A stretch of DNA of 64,000 bases from Clostridium aestuarii (GTDB lineage Bacteria > Bacillota > Clostridia > Clostridiales > Clostridiaceae): positions 558,001-622,000 of the forward strand of contig NZ_JAPQER010000002.1 of NCBI RefSeq assembly GCF_026735135.1, written 5' to 3'. The notes beneath the pieces are model-generated. The model did no database searches. It was not told where the DNA came from and was given only the letters and a program-made list of their open reading frames with translations. Below, one piece after another: positions 24,834-33,325 of the stretch. The stretch's first letter is position 1. Every line of letters starts with the position of its first letter. A program made the position numbers and the translations under genes.

Positions 24834-25813
24834 ATTAGTCTCCTCCCTTCAAAAATGTACCTAGGATCAGTTTGAAGTTTGCATAATCTTTTAAGCTTAT
24901 GTCCTTTAAATCTAACTGTACATGCTCCACAGGTTCCTTCACCACAACACATTTTTGCATTATTACAGCAAGAATAATTTATATCCTCATCTATAAATTC
25001 TAATATCTTATAAATAAGAATATCTACAGCAGAACAATGTATTAAATTTATTTCCTCCTTATCAATTATTTTAGATAATATATTTTTTAATTCTTCTGTT
25101 ATCTCTCCAGCGTTAAATGTACAACATTCTATAACCTCAGCATCATACTTTTCTAAATACTTTTTAACAAAGTTGTTTTTATAATTAGCCTTATCAAATA
25201 TAACAGTAACTTTATTACCATTAGAATGTAATTTTCTAAGCACAGGTATCATTGGAGCAATTCCTATACCTCTTGCAATTATAATAGAATGCCCATTTTT
25301 AGCATTATATACATGCTTTACTCCTAAAACTCCATTCCAAAACGGACCTTTTACTAAAACATTGTCATTTTCTTTTAATTCATCTATCTTTTTTGTTTTT
25401 GTTCCTTTTACCTCTATAGCTACTTTTATTATTTCTGCTGTTCTATCTGCTTCCATAATAGAAATCGGTGAATCATAATATTGATTGCTTGAAGGATTTC
25501 TTAGGAAAACAAAGCTTCCTGGGTAAACTAATTCTTGTACTAAACCATGAGAAACTTTTATAGTAAGTATTATCAAATCTCCTTCAACTGGTTCTTTTTT
25601 TACTATTCTACACAAATAATTTTTTCTTCCCTCTTTTGCCTTACTTCCATTTAAAATATATTCCTGGTATATGCAAGTACCATTCCAGTTTACACAATCA
25701 CAAAATTTCTTATCAGAAAGTTCTGAACATAAAATACAATCTCCTGTTTCTGCTAAATGACAAGGACAGTACTCAGTTCCAGCATCTATACAATCAATTA
25801 TTTCACATTTCAT
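24830..25813 (-). CDS. PyrK-like NAD(P)H-dependent FAD/2Fe-2S reductase with N-terminal cysteine-rich segment
   Basis: A 327-residue protein. The first 45 residues are rich in cysteine (CIDAGTEYCPCHLAETGDC, CSEL, CDCVNWNGTC), possibly an extra metal cluster. A ferredoxin-reductase-type FAD domain (about 55-160) and an NAD-binding domain (IIIARGIGIAPMIPVLRKL) follow. The C-terminus holds a 2Fe-2S site, CCNNAKMCCGEGTCGACTV, as in PyrK/dihydroorotate dehydrogenase electron-transfer subunits. No pyrD is adjacent, so it serves its overlapping neighbour instead. The ATG at 25813 has GGGAGG seven bases upstream; an upstream in-frame start does not. Confidence 0.82.
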   Translation of the reverse strand: MKCEIIDCIDAGTEYCPCHLAETGDCILCSELSDKKFCDCVNWNGTCIYQEYILNGSKAKEGRKNYLCRIVKKEPVEGDLIILTIKVSHGLVQELVYPGSFVFLRNPSSNQYYDSPISIMEADRTAEIIKVAIEVKGTKTKKIDELKENDNVLVKGPFWNGVLGVKHVYNAKNGHSIIIARGIGIAPMIPVLRKLHSNGNKVTVIFDKANYKNNFVKKYLEKYDAEVIECCTFNAGEITEELKNILSKIIDKEEINLIHCSAVDILIYKILEFIDEDINYSCCNNAKMCCGEGTCGACTVRFKGHKLKRLCKLQTDPRYIFEGRRLI

Positions 25814-25926
25814 AATTCTGCCTCCCTTAACCACTATAATATTAAAATATTTTGATATTATGTCTTTTGTTACAATACAAACGATAAAAACTTCTAATAA
25901 AGTTAAGTTTTTCGATTATAAATAAA

Positions 25927-25952
25927 AAACACCTACTTATTTGTAGATGTTT
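25927..25952 (-). terminator. Second (tandem) terminator after the CPBP gene
   Basis: AAACACCTAC pairs with GTAGATGTTT (a G-U pair on the RNA); the minus strand continues TTTATTTATAATC. It follows directly on the hairpin at 25968-26004. One of four terminators in this window built on an ATCTRCAAA core. Confidence 0.7.
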
Positions 25953-25967
25953 TCTCATAAAATAAAA

Positions 25968-26004
25968 AGCTCAGATTAAATCCTATTTAGGATAAATCTG
26001 AGCT
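25968..26004 (-). terminator. Intrinsic terminator that overlaps the CPBP stop codon
   Basis: About 15-bp stem (25968-25983 with 25990-26004) followed on the minus strand by TTTTTATTTTATG. The stop codon (25987-25989) is in the loop, so the last codons of the gene form one arm of the stem. Confidence 0.85.
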
Positions 26005-26805
26005 ACATATATTAAATTTTGCATTTTTATTGTACCATAGACATGCAATAAGCATAAATATAGCTCCAATAATTGTTACTGTAGATTGAAGTACTAAAGT
26101 ATTTCCAAATCCTAGTTGTTCTATTATGCTACCAATAATAATTCCAAAAGAATTATTAATAAAATGAGCAAAAATGCTTAAATATATTGATTTTGTTTTT
26201 ATATAAATAAATCCAAATAAAATACCTAGGAAAAATGTATTTATACCCTGAATTAAATTCATATGCATTACAGCAAATAACAAAGCTGATATAACAACAG
26301 CAACTTTAATATTGATTTTTTTAGCCAAGCCGTTTAGTATAATTCCTCTAAAAATCATTTCTTCATATATAGGTGCAATAAAGACAATTGAAATGATTAA
26401 AACAATAGGTGAAATCGCAAGTTCTTCGAATGCTTTTTCAATTATAGGATTCATTTTTATATGTCTAGTAATACCTCCTACACTATATTCATAAAATAAG
26501 CGATATCCTATAACCATAACAAAAATATAAATATAATATTGTAAACCTGGAGCATTATATTTATACTCTTCTGAAGATTTTCTGCTAAATAGTTTTAAAA
26601 TCACCAACAACGCTAAAAATTTAAATATCACATCAATAACAAGTTTCATATAATGTTCTGCATTTCCCAAAGTGCTTGTCCAACCATCAAAGAAAAATCC
26701 ACCTGTTTCTATAAAAATTGAAATAACTACAACTAATAAAGCTTTTAAAATTCCCATTCTATTGATACTTTTTTTTCCTGTTTCTATACTTTTTACAAGA
26801 TTCAA
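25987..26805 (-). CDS. CPBP-family intramembrane metalloprotease
   Basis: A 272-residue protein with about eight membrane helices. The CPBP/Abi motifs are all present: EEMIFRG (EExxxR, motif 1), FAVMHMN (FxxxH, motif 2) and HFINN (HxxxN, motif 3), forming the glutamate/histidine active site in the membrane. Members cleave prenylated or membrane peptides and are often linked to bacteriocin immunity; nothing here shows a bacteriocin. The preferred start is a TTG at 26805, which has GGGAGGG eight bases upstream; a GTG at 26820 lies too close to that site. The end of the gene doubles as a terminator arm. Confidence 0.88.
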   Translation of the reverse strand: MNLVKSIETGKKSINRMGILKALLVVVISIFIETGGFFFDGWTSTLGNAEHYMKLVIDVIFKFLALLVILKLFSRKSSEEYKYNAPGLQYYIYIFVMVIGYRLFYEYSVGGITRHIKMNPIIEKAFEELAISPIVLIISIVFIAPIYEEMIFRGIILNGLAKKINIKVAVVISALLFAVMHMNLIQGINTFFLGILFGFIYIKTKSIYLSIFAHFINNSFGIIIGSIIEQLGFGNTLVLQSTVTIIGAIFMLIACLWYNKNAKFNICSSDLS

Positions 26806-27030
26806 AGTTTTCCCTCCCACGCTACTTAAAATTCAGCATAAAAAATTATAACAATTAGTTCTTAAATTGAAATTAAATTATTATTAAATTTATCTTAAAT
26901 ATATTCTAGTCATTCTGTTTACTCTATTAATATTCAATATAACATATGCTTAATAAATATCAAAACTTATATTGGTGTTTATAGTGATTTTGTGTCCGAA
27001 AATATTTGGAATAATATTAAATTTTATTTT

Positions 27031-27083
27031 TTTACAAAGTAAAACTCTGCTGAATATATTTCTGCAGAGTTTTACTTTGTAAA
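27031..27083 (-). terminator. Perfect 20-bp inverted repeat after the flavodoxin gene
   Basis: 27031-27050 pairs with 27064-27083 without mismatch. The inner part (CTCTGC/GCAGAG followed by TTTTACTTTG on the minus strand) can act as an intrinsic terminator; the outer arm also pairs the U-rich stretch, so it may work in both directions. Confidence 0.6.
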
Positions 27084-27113
27084 TGCTCTCAATATCTTTA
27101 TTGTACTATATTA

Positions 27114-27701
27114 TCATAAAATAGTTTGTTTTTTTACCAATAAATTTATTAATTTTTTTATATCATCCTTTGTACATTCATCTAATCTATTATCTCCCAT
27201 ATCTCCTGAACAATGCATCATTCCATAAGCTGGATAACTTTTTTTAGAACTTAAATTTGCTGGAATGGGAATTGGTAGCATCCCCATATGCTGTGCAAAA
27301 GTATTTATTGAACGCAGACAAACTTGTCCCCCACCTTGAGGATCACCACATGAGGTAAAAGCAACCAGTTTTTTACCAAACAATTTTCCATCAGACCATA
27401 AAGGCGAAAAAGAATCCATAAAAGCTTTCATTTCAGCAGATACATTTCCAAAATAAGTTGGAGAACCTAAAAAGATGTAATCACTTTCCAAAATAGTCTC
27501 TAAATCTATAATTGGTATTTGTAAGATTTCATCTAAGTACTCATTAATTATTGGATAATTATGTGAAAGTTCTTTTAAATCATCATCTTTTACTCTATAT
27601 ATTCCAGCATCTATTCCCTTTCTTAAAAAATTTTTATAAATTTCTTTTGCCATAAGATATGTGTTTCCACATACACTATGGAAAACAACAGTTACCTTCA
27701 T
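27114..27701 (-). CDS. Flavodoxin-fold NAD(P)H oxidoreductase (WrbA-like)
   Basis: A 195-residue protein. The FMN-binding loop is at the N-terminus (FHSVCGNTYLMAKEI), and the GSPTYFGNVSAEMKAFMDS stretch is the second FMN loop with the Tyr-Phe that stacks on the ring. FTSCGDPQGGGQ is the third. These match the flavodoxin/WrbA branch that reduces quinones or other electron acceptors. A clean ATG with a ribosome binding site. It is a single gene with a strong hairpin behind it. Partner unknown. Confidence 0.85.
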   Translation of the reverse strand: MKVTVVFHSVCGNTYLMAKEIYKNFLRKGIDAGIYRVKDDDLKELSHNYPIINEYLDEILQIPIIDLETILESDYIFLGSPTYFGNVSAEMKAFMDSFSPLWSDGKLFGKKLVAFTSCGDPQGGGQVCLRSINTFAQHMGMLPIPIPANLSSKKSYPAYGMMHCSGDMGDNRLDECTKDDIKKLINLLVKKQTIL

Positions 27702-27796
27702 AGTATTTATCCCCCTTAATTTTACTAAATTAAAATAATTTTAAAAATTATCAAAATAACTCCTTTTATAATTATAGTATAAACTTATTTATTTCT

Positions 27797-27955
27797 TCAT
27801 GTAAACTTTTTGATATCATTTATTTTTTGTCTTATTTCTTCTGTAGAAATAGATGTTTGTTCTGAAAGCTTTCTAATCTCATCAGCAACTACTGCAATTT
27901 TTTTACGGTTTCTCCTACTCTTGCCGCTTCTATTGATAAATAGTTAATACGGTTG
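27797..27955 (-). pseudogene. Fragment of a methyl-accepting chemotaxis protein signalling domain
   Basis: Minus strand: one frame reads LSIEAARVGET (the IEAARAGE hairpin tip of chemoreceptors) and, after a frameshift of one base, KIAVVADEIRKLSEQTSIST and EEIRQKI to a stop. This is the most conserved part of the MCP signalling domain. There is no sensor domain upstream and the frame is broken, so this is a gene remnant. It lies in the gap 27702-28084, together with a 13-bp inverted repeat. Confidence 0.85.
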
Positions 27956-27965
27956 AATAATAATT

Positions 27966-28001
27966 AAATATTATAGTAGGAAGAAATTTACTATAATATT
28001 T
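27966..28001. repeat. 13-bp perfect AT-rich inverted repeat
   Basis: AAATATTATAGTA (27966-27978) pairs with TACTATAATATTT (27989-28001), extended outward with a few more pairs. Could be a terminator, a target site, or an operator for the germination gene that follows. Confidence 0.45.
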
Positions 28002-28096
28002 AGTTATTTGGTTAAACTATTTAAGTAAATATATTTAATTATTTTAAATAAAATAATTATCAATTTACTCAATAATTTTGATGGGTGGAACAACTA

Positions 28097-29191
28097 ATGA
28101 ATAAAGAAGTTATTTCTGATAAGCAAGGTATATCTCTTATTGTTTTGTTTATAATAGGTGAATCTTCAATACTGGTAATGGGACTTGAAGCTGAAAAAGA
28201 TTTATGGCTAGCTATTATTTTAGCCATTTTTATGGCATTACCTATAATGGCTGTATATTCGAAAATCCACTATCTTTTTCCACATAAAGATTTTTTTGAT
28301 ATTATAGAATTTTGTTTTGGTAGGTTTATTTCAAAAGCAATTATAGTATTATTTACTTGGTATATGATTGATTTAACATCTTTAATTTTAAGGGATTTTG
28401 GTAATTTTATTAAAACTGTTTCACTTCCTGAGACACCTATAATTATCATAATGATGAGCCTAATAATACTATGTATTTGGGCAGTAAAGGAAGGAACCGA
28501 AGTTATGGGTAGATGGGCAGAATTTTTCCTACCTATAGTTATTATTGTTATGTTTAGTATTGTATTATTATTAATTCCTAATATGAATATAAATAATATT
28601 CGACCTGTTTTATATAATGGTATAAACCCAGTTGTAAAAGGAGCATTCGGACCACTTTCAATACCTTTTGTTGAAACTGTATCATTTACAATGGCTTTTT
28701 CTAAATTTAAAACACAAAAATCGCCTTATAAAGTTTATATTATAGGTTTATTGCTAGGAGGAATAATATTGCTCATGACCTCTTTAACTAATACTCTAGT
28801 CTTAGGAATAAATTCGTCTTTAACATTACATTATCCTTCTTATTCCACTGTTAAAAAAATAAATATTGGTGAAGTTTTACAAAGATTAGAAGCATTAGTT
28901 GCTCTGGTATTTATGTTAGGAGGCTTTATTAAAATAAGCATAACATTGTTGGCTGCCTGTAAAGGATTTACTAGAATTTTTGGATATAATCATTACCAAT
29001 TTATTGTAACTCCTATAGCTTTATTTATACTTAATTTATCTTATTTTGAATTTGATAGTGTAATGGATTATATGGAGTGGAATAAAGGAATATATCCATA
29101 TTACGCCTTCCCATTTCAAGTGATTTTTCCAATTGTTATATGGGGTATTGCTGAAATAAAAAAGAAACGATTAGCAAATCAATTCAAATAG
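28097..29191 (+). CDS. Orphan spore germination permease (GerAB family)
   Basis: A 364-residue membrane protein with ten helices, opening with VISDKQGISLIVLFIIGESSI and holding the glycine-rich and proline-rich segments of the GerAB family. No gerA or gerC lies beside it; it is an orphan B subunit, a kind that in other spore-formers alters which germinants a receptor answers to. The ATG at 28097 is used because the GTG at 28085 lies inside the GGTGG ribosome binding site. No sigma-G promoter was convincing in the upstream 80 bases. A terminator follows. Confidence 0.88.
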   Translation: MNKEVISDKQGISLIVLFIIGESSILVMGLEAEKDLWLAIILAIFMALPIMAVYSKIHYLFPHKDFFDIIEFCFGRFISKAIIVLFTWYMIDLTSLILRDFGNFIKTVSLPETPIIIIMMSLIILCIWAVKEGTEVMGRWAEFFLPIVIIVMFSIVLLLIPNMNINNIRPVLYNGINPVVKGAFGPLSIPFVETVSFTMAFSKFKTQKSPYKVYIIGLLLGGIILLMTSLTNTLVLGINSSLTLHYPSYSTVKKINIGEVLQRLEALVALVFMLGGFIKISITLLAACKGFTRIFGYNHYQFIVTPIALFILNLSYFEFDSVMDYMEWNKGIYPYYAFPFQVIFPIVIWGIAEIKKKRLANQFK

Positions 29192-29209
29192 AATTCTTGG
29201 AATTAGAAT

Positions 29210-29248
29210 AGAACTTTAAAATCTTAATTGATTTTAGGGTTCTTTTTT
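29210..29248 (+). terminator. Intrinsic terminator after the orphan gerAB gene
   Basis: AGAACTTTAAAATC pairs with GATTTTAGGGTTCT (one G-U pair), followed by TTTTTATTG. Confidence 0.75.
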
Positions 29249-29262
29249 ATTGTATAACGAAT

Positions 29263-29283
29263 ACCACAGGCTATGCCTGTGGT
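29263..29283. repeat. 9-bp GC-rich hairpin between convergent genes
   Basis: ACCACAGGC (29263-29271) pairs with GCCTGTGGT (29275-29283) around TAT. No clean T-run on either side. It may back up termination for deoD, which ends about 90 bases to the right. Confidence 0.5.
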
Positions 29284-29369
29284 TATAAAAAACTTTTTTA
29301 ATTATTAAGATTTATACTTATACATAATAAGTTTTTCTACAAATAACTTTATTTTACTAATTTATCCAT

Positions 29370-30071
29370 TTATTCTGCTATTTCAAGTGCAATTTCCATC
29401 ATCTTTGTAAATGAAGTTTGACGTTCATATGAAGTTGTTTCTTCTCCAGTCACTAAACTGTCACTAACAGTTAAAATTGTAAGAGTATTTACGCCATATT
29501 TTGCTCCAAGTGTATACAAACCAGCAGTTTCCATTTCTATAGCTAATGCACCAAAATCTGCCCATTGTTTCCATGAATTTGGATCATCATTATAAAACAA
29601 GTCGCTAGTAAGTACACTTCCTACTTTAACGTTAACCTCTTTGCTTTTAGCAATATCATAAGCTTTCTTTAGCAAATCAAAGTTAGCTGTAGGAGCAAAA
29701 TCCATTCCTTTAAAACGTATTTTATTAATACCTGAGGTAGTTGAAGCACTCATAGCTAAAATTACATCTCTTACTTTTACATCTTCTTGTATAGAACCAC
29801 AACTACCTACTCTTATTAGATTCTTAACACCATAGCTTTCTATAAGCTCATTTGCATATATAGATATCGATGGAACTCCCATACCTGTTCCTTGAACTGA
29901 AATTCTTTTCCCCTTATATGTTCCTGTAAACCCATACATTCCTCTTACTTCATTGTAACAAACTACATCTTCCAAATAATTCTCTGCAATATACTTTGCT
30001 CTCAACGGATCTCCTGGTAATAAAACGGTTTTTGCTACTTCATTCTCCTTTGCTCCTATATGTACACTCAT
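29370..30071 (-). CDS. deoD: Purine-nucleoside phosphorylase, hexameric (DeoD type)
   Basis: A 233-residue enzyme that splits purine nucleosides with phosphate to the free base and ribose-1-phosphate. The family signature is at the start: [20 protein letters not shown] (LPGDPLRAK follows, phosphate-binding), then [25 protein letters not shown] and the C-terminal EMETAGLY with SDSLV, where the catalytic Asp lies. Monocistronic, with GGAGG eight bases before the ATG. Two TATAAT-like -10 elements lie 30-45 bases upstream, one of them with an extended TG. Confidence 0.95.
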   Translation of the reverse strand: MSVHIGAKENEVAKTVLLPGDPLRAKYIAENYLEDVVCYNEVRGMYGFTGTYKGKRISVQGTGMGVPSISIYANELIESYGVKNLIRVGSCGSIQEDVKVRDVILAMSASTTSGINKIRFKGMDFAPTANFDLLKKAYDIAKSKEVNVKVGSVLTSDLFYNDDPNSWKQWADFGALAIEMETAGLYTLGAKYGVNTLTILTVSDSLVTGEETTSYERQTSFTKMMEIALEIAE

Positions 30072-30306
30072 TTGTATACCTCCCTTTTTCTTAACATGAA
30101 ATTATACCTTATTATACCATATAATAAATTTGATATACATATATCTAAAATTCTCTTTTATCATAAACCTTTCTAGATATCTGAAAAGAAATAAATAATA
30201 CTGCAATAGTTACAATTAAAAATATTAAACTAATTTTATTAGTCTACTATACAATCATATGAATATTCTTACATAAAACTAGAAAAAGAACCCCATAACA
30301 TTGCGG

Positions 30307-31239
30307 TTACAGACGCTCTTTATTATTAAAAATTTCTTTATATTCTTTCAGTTTCTTTACTGGATTTAATTCATCGTCTTCTTTTATATATTTAATAAAC
30401 CCAGGATAAAGTTCAACTGCTTTAATAAGATCATTTAGTGAATGTTCTAAAAGATTTTCATGTACATAAAAACAAGCCCTATTATAGTATAAAAAATCCG
30501 TTTTTAAATTATATTTTATGCCTTCACTAATAACTTCAATCGCTTTTTTATAGTTTTTCTGCTCCTTATAAAAAACAGCCAGATTCAAAAAACTAGATGG
30601 GTAATGAGGATTTTTTTCAATAGCCTGCTTATAATAACATACAGCTTCTGAGTTACAACCTAATTTTTTCAAAATCACTCCCATGTTATACAAAGCCATA
30701 TATTGGTCGGGAATAATTTCTAAAGCTTTTTTCATAATTTCTAAAGCTAACTCATTTTTATTTAATTCTTCATAAATAGAACCTAAATTTACATAAGCCC
30801 AAAAATCTTCTGGTTGAAGTTCTATTACTTTTTTATAATATGTAATGGCTTTATCCTTTTCTTTAATTTCATCATAAGCATTAGCTAAAAAGAAATAAGC
30901 TCTATCATAATTAGGATTAATTTCTATAGCTTTTTTATAATAATCTATAGCCTTTAAGTATTTCTTTTGATTATCATATAGAACTGCTAAACCATAATAA
31001 GCCCTAGCATCTTCTGAATTAATAGCTAACACTTCATAATATTTTTCTTGTGCCAAAGTATAATTTTCAAGTTCATCATGTAATAACGCAATATCTAACA
31101 GTAACTCAACATCTCTATTTCCTTCTTTATAGGAATATGCCTTGTCATAAAATTTCAGTGCTTTCAATAACTGATTTTCTTCTTTAAATTTTTCAGCAAT
31201 ATTTTTATAGTTGTTAATCATATATGTTTTATTATTCAT
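30307..31239 (-). CDS. TPR-repeat protein
   Basis: A 310-residue cytoplasmic protein made of about eight tandem tetratricopeptide repeats from residue 10 to 280. Typical units are AYYGLAVLYDNQKKYLKAID and AYFFLANAYDEIKEKDKAIT. There is no signal peptide, membrane segment or enzymatic domain, so it is a protein-protein interaction scaffold; the partner is unknown. Monocistronic. The 235 bases downstream contain a weak hairpin and, on the minus strand, a 30-codon open stretch coding a hydrophobic helix (ISLIFLIVTIAVLFISFQI) with no start codon, possibly decayed. Confidence 0.85.
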   Translation of the reverse strand: MNNKTYMINNYKNIAEKFKEENQLLKALKFYDKAYSYKEGNRDVELLLDIALLHDELENYTLAQEKYYEVLAINSEDARAYYGLAVLYDNQKKYLKAIDYYKKAIEINPNYDRAYFFLANAYDEIKEKDKAITYYKKVIELQPEDFWAYVNLGSIYEELNKNELALEIMKKALEIIPDQYMALYNMGVILKKLGCNSEAVCYYKQAIEKNPHYPSSFLNLAVFYKEQKNYKKAIEVISEGIKYNLKTDFLYYNRACFYVHENLLEHSLNDLIKAVELYPGFIKYIKEDDELNPVKKLKEYKEIFNNKERL

Positions 31240-31475
31240 TTTATATTACCTCTCTAGTTATACTAAGTCTTATTATCACAACAAAATCACTTTAAATTTT
31301 ATATAATTATAATATTAAATCTTTATCCCCATATTTTATCATGTAACTCTATACTTTTCTAATTGTATTTTTAATCTTTTGCTGATAAAATGGATTTTGT
31401 GTTTATTTATGTATAAATATAATTAAATTAATATAGAATATACTTCACTAAATATATAAAGGAGTGACAAAAACA

Positions 31476-31823
31476 ATGGATGAAAACTTCGATGGGATTC
31501 AGTATAAAGAGGTTAATACAGCTGTAATTAAGGAGTTTAAAAAAAGAAAAAAACGTCAGGTGATAACTACTATACCAGTAATAGCTATAATATTAATAGG
31601 ATTTATTATAAGAATAACTCATCCTGAGCTTAGTAATGCTCGAATTGATGAAACTTCTTTTTTGGGAATTCCTGGAATAGTTATTTGTATTATTGTTGGA
31701 GTAATTATTATAGGTTCTGTAATATTTTCATTTTTAAATTGGAGATGCCCTGCATGTAAAGCATATTTAGGGAAAAATACTGATATTAAATTTTGTCCAA
31801 AATGTGGGACAAAATTTGAATAA
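31476..31823 (+). CDS. Two-helix membrane protein with C-terminal zinc ribbon
   Basis: A 115-residue protein. Two hydrophobic helices (about 28-47 and 65-90) are followed by a zinc ribbon: CPACKAYLGKNTDIKFCPKC, near the C-terminus. The ribbon probably binds zinc and may contact nucleic acid or a protein. ATG at 31476 chosen; the GTG four codons earlier lies in the AAGGAGTG ribosome binding site. Such small zinc-ribbon membrane proteins are common in clostridia and unassigned. It converges with the glycosyltransferase gene across a strong hairpin. Confidence 0.8.
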   Translation: MDENFDGIQYKEVNTAVIKEFKKRKKRQVITTIPVIAIILIGFIIRITHPELSNARIDETSFLGIPGIVICIIVGVIIIGSVIFSFLNWRCPACKAYLGKNTDIKFCPKCGTKFE

Positions 31824-31836
31824 AACAAATAACATT

Positions 31837-31879
31837 AACCTAAAATACCCTTCATATTAAATGAAGAGTATTTTAGGTT
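31837..31879. terminator. Bidirectional hairpin between convergent genes
   Basis: A 19-base arm pair with one mismatch (31837-31855 with 31861-31879), stem ending in AATACCC/GAGTATT. U-rich stretches lie within the arms rather than after them. Position between two convergent genes suggests it ends both transcripts. Confidence 0.6.
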
Positions 31880-31899
31880 ATAAAAACTTGTATTTAAAA

Positions 31900-32595
31900 T
31901 TATTCAGCAGCTAATATCATTTCCTTTTGACTTTTTTGTTCTACTTGATTATCAATAAAACCATTTTTTCTCATTAAAGCTAGTACAATTTCTTGTCTTT
32001 TTTTAGCTCTATCATAATGTTTATTAGGATTATAAGCACTCGGAGCCTGAGGTAACCCTGCTAACATAGCACACTCTTCTAATGAAAGTTCCCATACATT
32101 TTTACCAAAGAATCCTTTACTTGCATTTTGAATTCCATATTGTCCCGAACCATAATAAATAACATTCAAATACATTTCTAAAATTTGATCTTTTGTATAT
32201 TTATTTTCTAACTTGATTGCTAAAATTAATTCTTTAAACTTTCTAGACATTTTTTTGTCTGCTGATAAAAATAAATTTTTAGCTAACTGCTGAGTAATAG
32301 TACTTCCTCCTTGCTTAAATTTACCTTCTTTTATGTCTTTATAAACAGCTCTTGAAATTGCTAAAACATCAAACCCATAATGCTTAAAAAACCTTTTATC
32401 TTCAACAGATACAATAGCATTTTTTAAGTTCTCTGGAATCTTATCTATTGAAACATAGTTAGGTATATTATCAGAAATTTGTTTAACTAAATCTTCATTC
32501 ATAGAATACTTATTGTCCTTAATTTGATATGCGGAGCTGCTTATTCCAATAAGCAAAATAATTGGTATTATTGAACCAATAATCACTTTTTTCAT
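31900..32595 (-). CDS. Monofunctional peptidoglycan glycosyltransferase (GT51)
   Basis: A 231-residue membrane-anchored enzyme that polymerises lipid II into glycan strands. Signal anchor at residues 5-22. GT51 motifs: AIVSVEDKRFFKHYGFD (catalytic Glu), KQGGSTITQQLAKNLFLS, and KFKELILAIKLENKYTKDQI with ILEMYLNVIYYGSGQYGIQN. There is no transpeptidase domain, so it is a monofunctional type like MtgA rather than a class A PBP. Length is normal. GGAGTG precedes the ATG. Single gene. Confidence 0.92.
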   Translation of the reverse strand: MKKVIIGSIIPIILLIGISSSAYQIKDNKYSMNEDLVKQISDNIPNYVSIDKIPENLKNAIVSVEDKRFFKHYGFDVLAISRAVYKDIKEGKFKQGGSTITQQLAKNLFLSADKKMSRKFKELILAIKLENKYTKDQILEMYLNVIYYGSGQYGIQNASKGFFGKNVWELSLEECAMLAGLPQAPSAYNPNKHYDRAKKRQEIVLALMRKNGFIDNQVEQKSQKEMILAAE

Positions 32596-32755
32596 TTTTA
32601 CTCACTCCTTTAAATGTTCTTTTGTTCATCTTTAACTTTATTCTACAGATAAAACAAAACACAATCCATTCAATTAGATTACAATAATACTGTTTATCCT
32701 TACATTTTTGTAAGATTGTTATGTACTCTATGTAAAATACCTTTTTATTAAACTA

Positions 32756-32796
32756 AACAAAGCTTGTATAATTGTTGAAATTATACAAGCTTTGTT
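32756..32796 (-). terminator. Terminator of the SWIM-MoxR-VWA operon
   Basis: A perfect 17-bp stem (32756-32772 with 32780-32796). On the minus strand it ends TTTGTTTAGTTTAATAAAAAGG. It is about 55 bases past the last gene of the operon. Confidence 0.75.
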
Positions 32797-32852
32797 ATTA
32801 TTACTTTTTTATTTCATTTATTATCATTTAGTTCTAAGTTTTATATAAGAAC

Positions 32853-33308
32853 TTATTTATTTATTATTTTTTCTTTTAGAAATTTTAATAATTCAGGAAC
32901 ACTTTCAACAATATAGTCCATAGATGCTTCTATCATTGGATTTAATTTAGAATACAAATATGCAGCTCTTTTATCAGTTTGTAACCCTATCAATATTCTA
33001 TTCTTATTTATAAGATTTTTGTGCATATAAACCATTCCTAATGCAACACAAGCTCCTTCATCTGGTATTCTGCCATCAAGTACAAATAAAAATATATCAG
33101 ATTTAAACATTTCCTTTTTATCAATTTCAAATATAACTTTAGCTTTTTCAGAATTACTCATATTTATATATGGTTCTTTATCTATAATAGCTCCATCCCC
33201 CTGAGGTAAAAACACTTCATATCCTAATTTTTCAATTTGTTTGGTTAGTTTTTTATTAAACTCTTTTTCCGCATTACAAAATAAAGGACCTGCAAAATAT
33301 AATTTCAT
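32853..33308 (-). CDS. Nucleoside 2-deoxyribosyltransferase-like protein lacking the catalytic glutamate
   Basis: A 151-residue protein of the Rossmann-like NDT family: KLYFAGPLFCNAEKEFN (nucleotide-loop start), YEVFLPQGDG, SDIFLFVLDG, then GRIPDEGACVALGMVY. In active NDTs the last stretch ends with an ELG in which the glutamate is the nucleophile; here it reads ALG. I checked the codon: GCA at the equivalent position, one base from GAA. The ATG at 33308 is taken because the upstream ATG at 33317 abuts the GGAAGG site. It begins 18 bases after the VWA gene, so it is the sixth gene of this operon. It may bind a nucleotide or NAD-related ligand without cleaving it. Confidence 0.85.
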   Translation of the reverse strand: MKLYFAGPLFCNAEKEFNKKLTKQIEKLGYEVFLPQGDGAIIDKEPYINMSNSEKAKVIFEIDKKEMFKSDIFLFVLDGRIPDEGACVALGMVYMHKNLINKNRILIGLQTDKRAAYLYSKLNPMIEASMDYIVESVPELLKFLKEKIINK

Positions 33309-33325
33309 ATTAATCATCCTTCCTT

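Noticed and set aside
25987-26805. Bacteriocin immunity role for the CPBP protease
   Set aside because: No bacteriocin-like precursor, double-glycine leader or export gene is seen nearby.
30072-30307. Small membrane-peptide gene at about 30145-30240 (minus strand)
   Set aside because: The hydrophobic stretch has two stops just upstream and no start codon, so it is noted only as possibly decayed.
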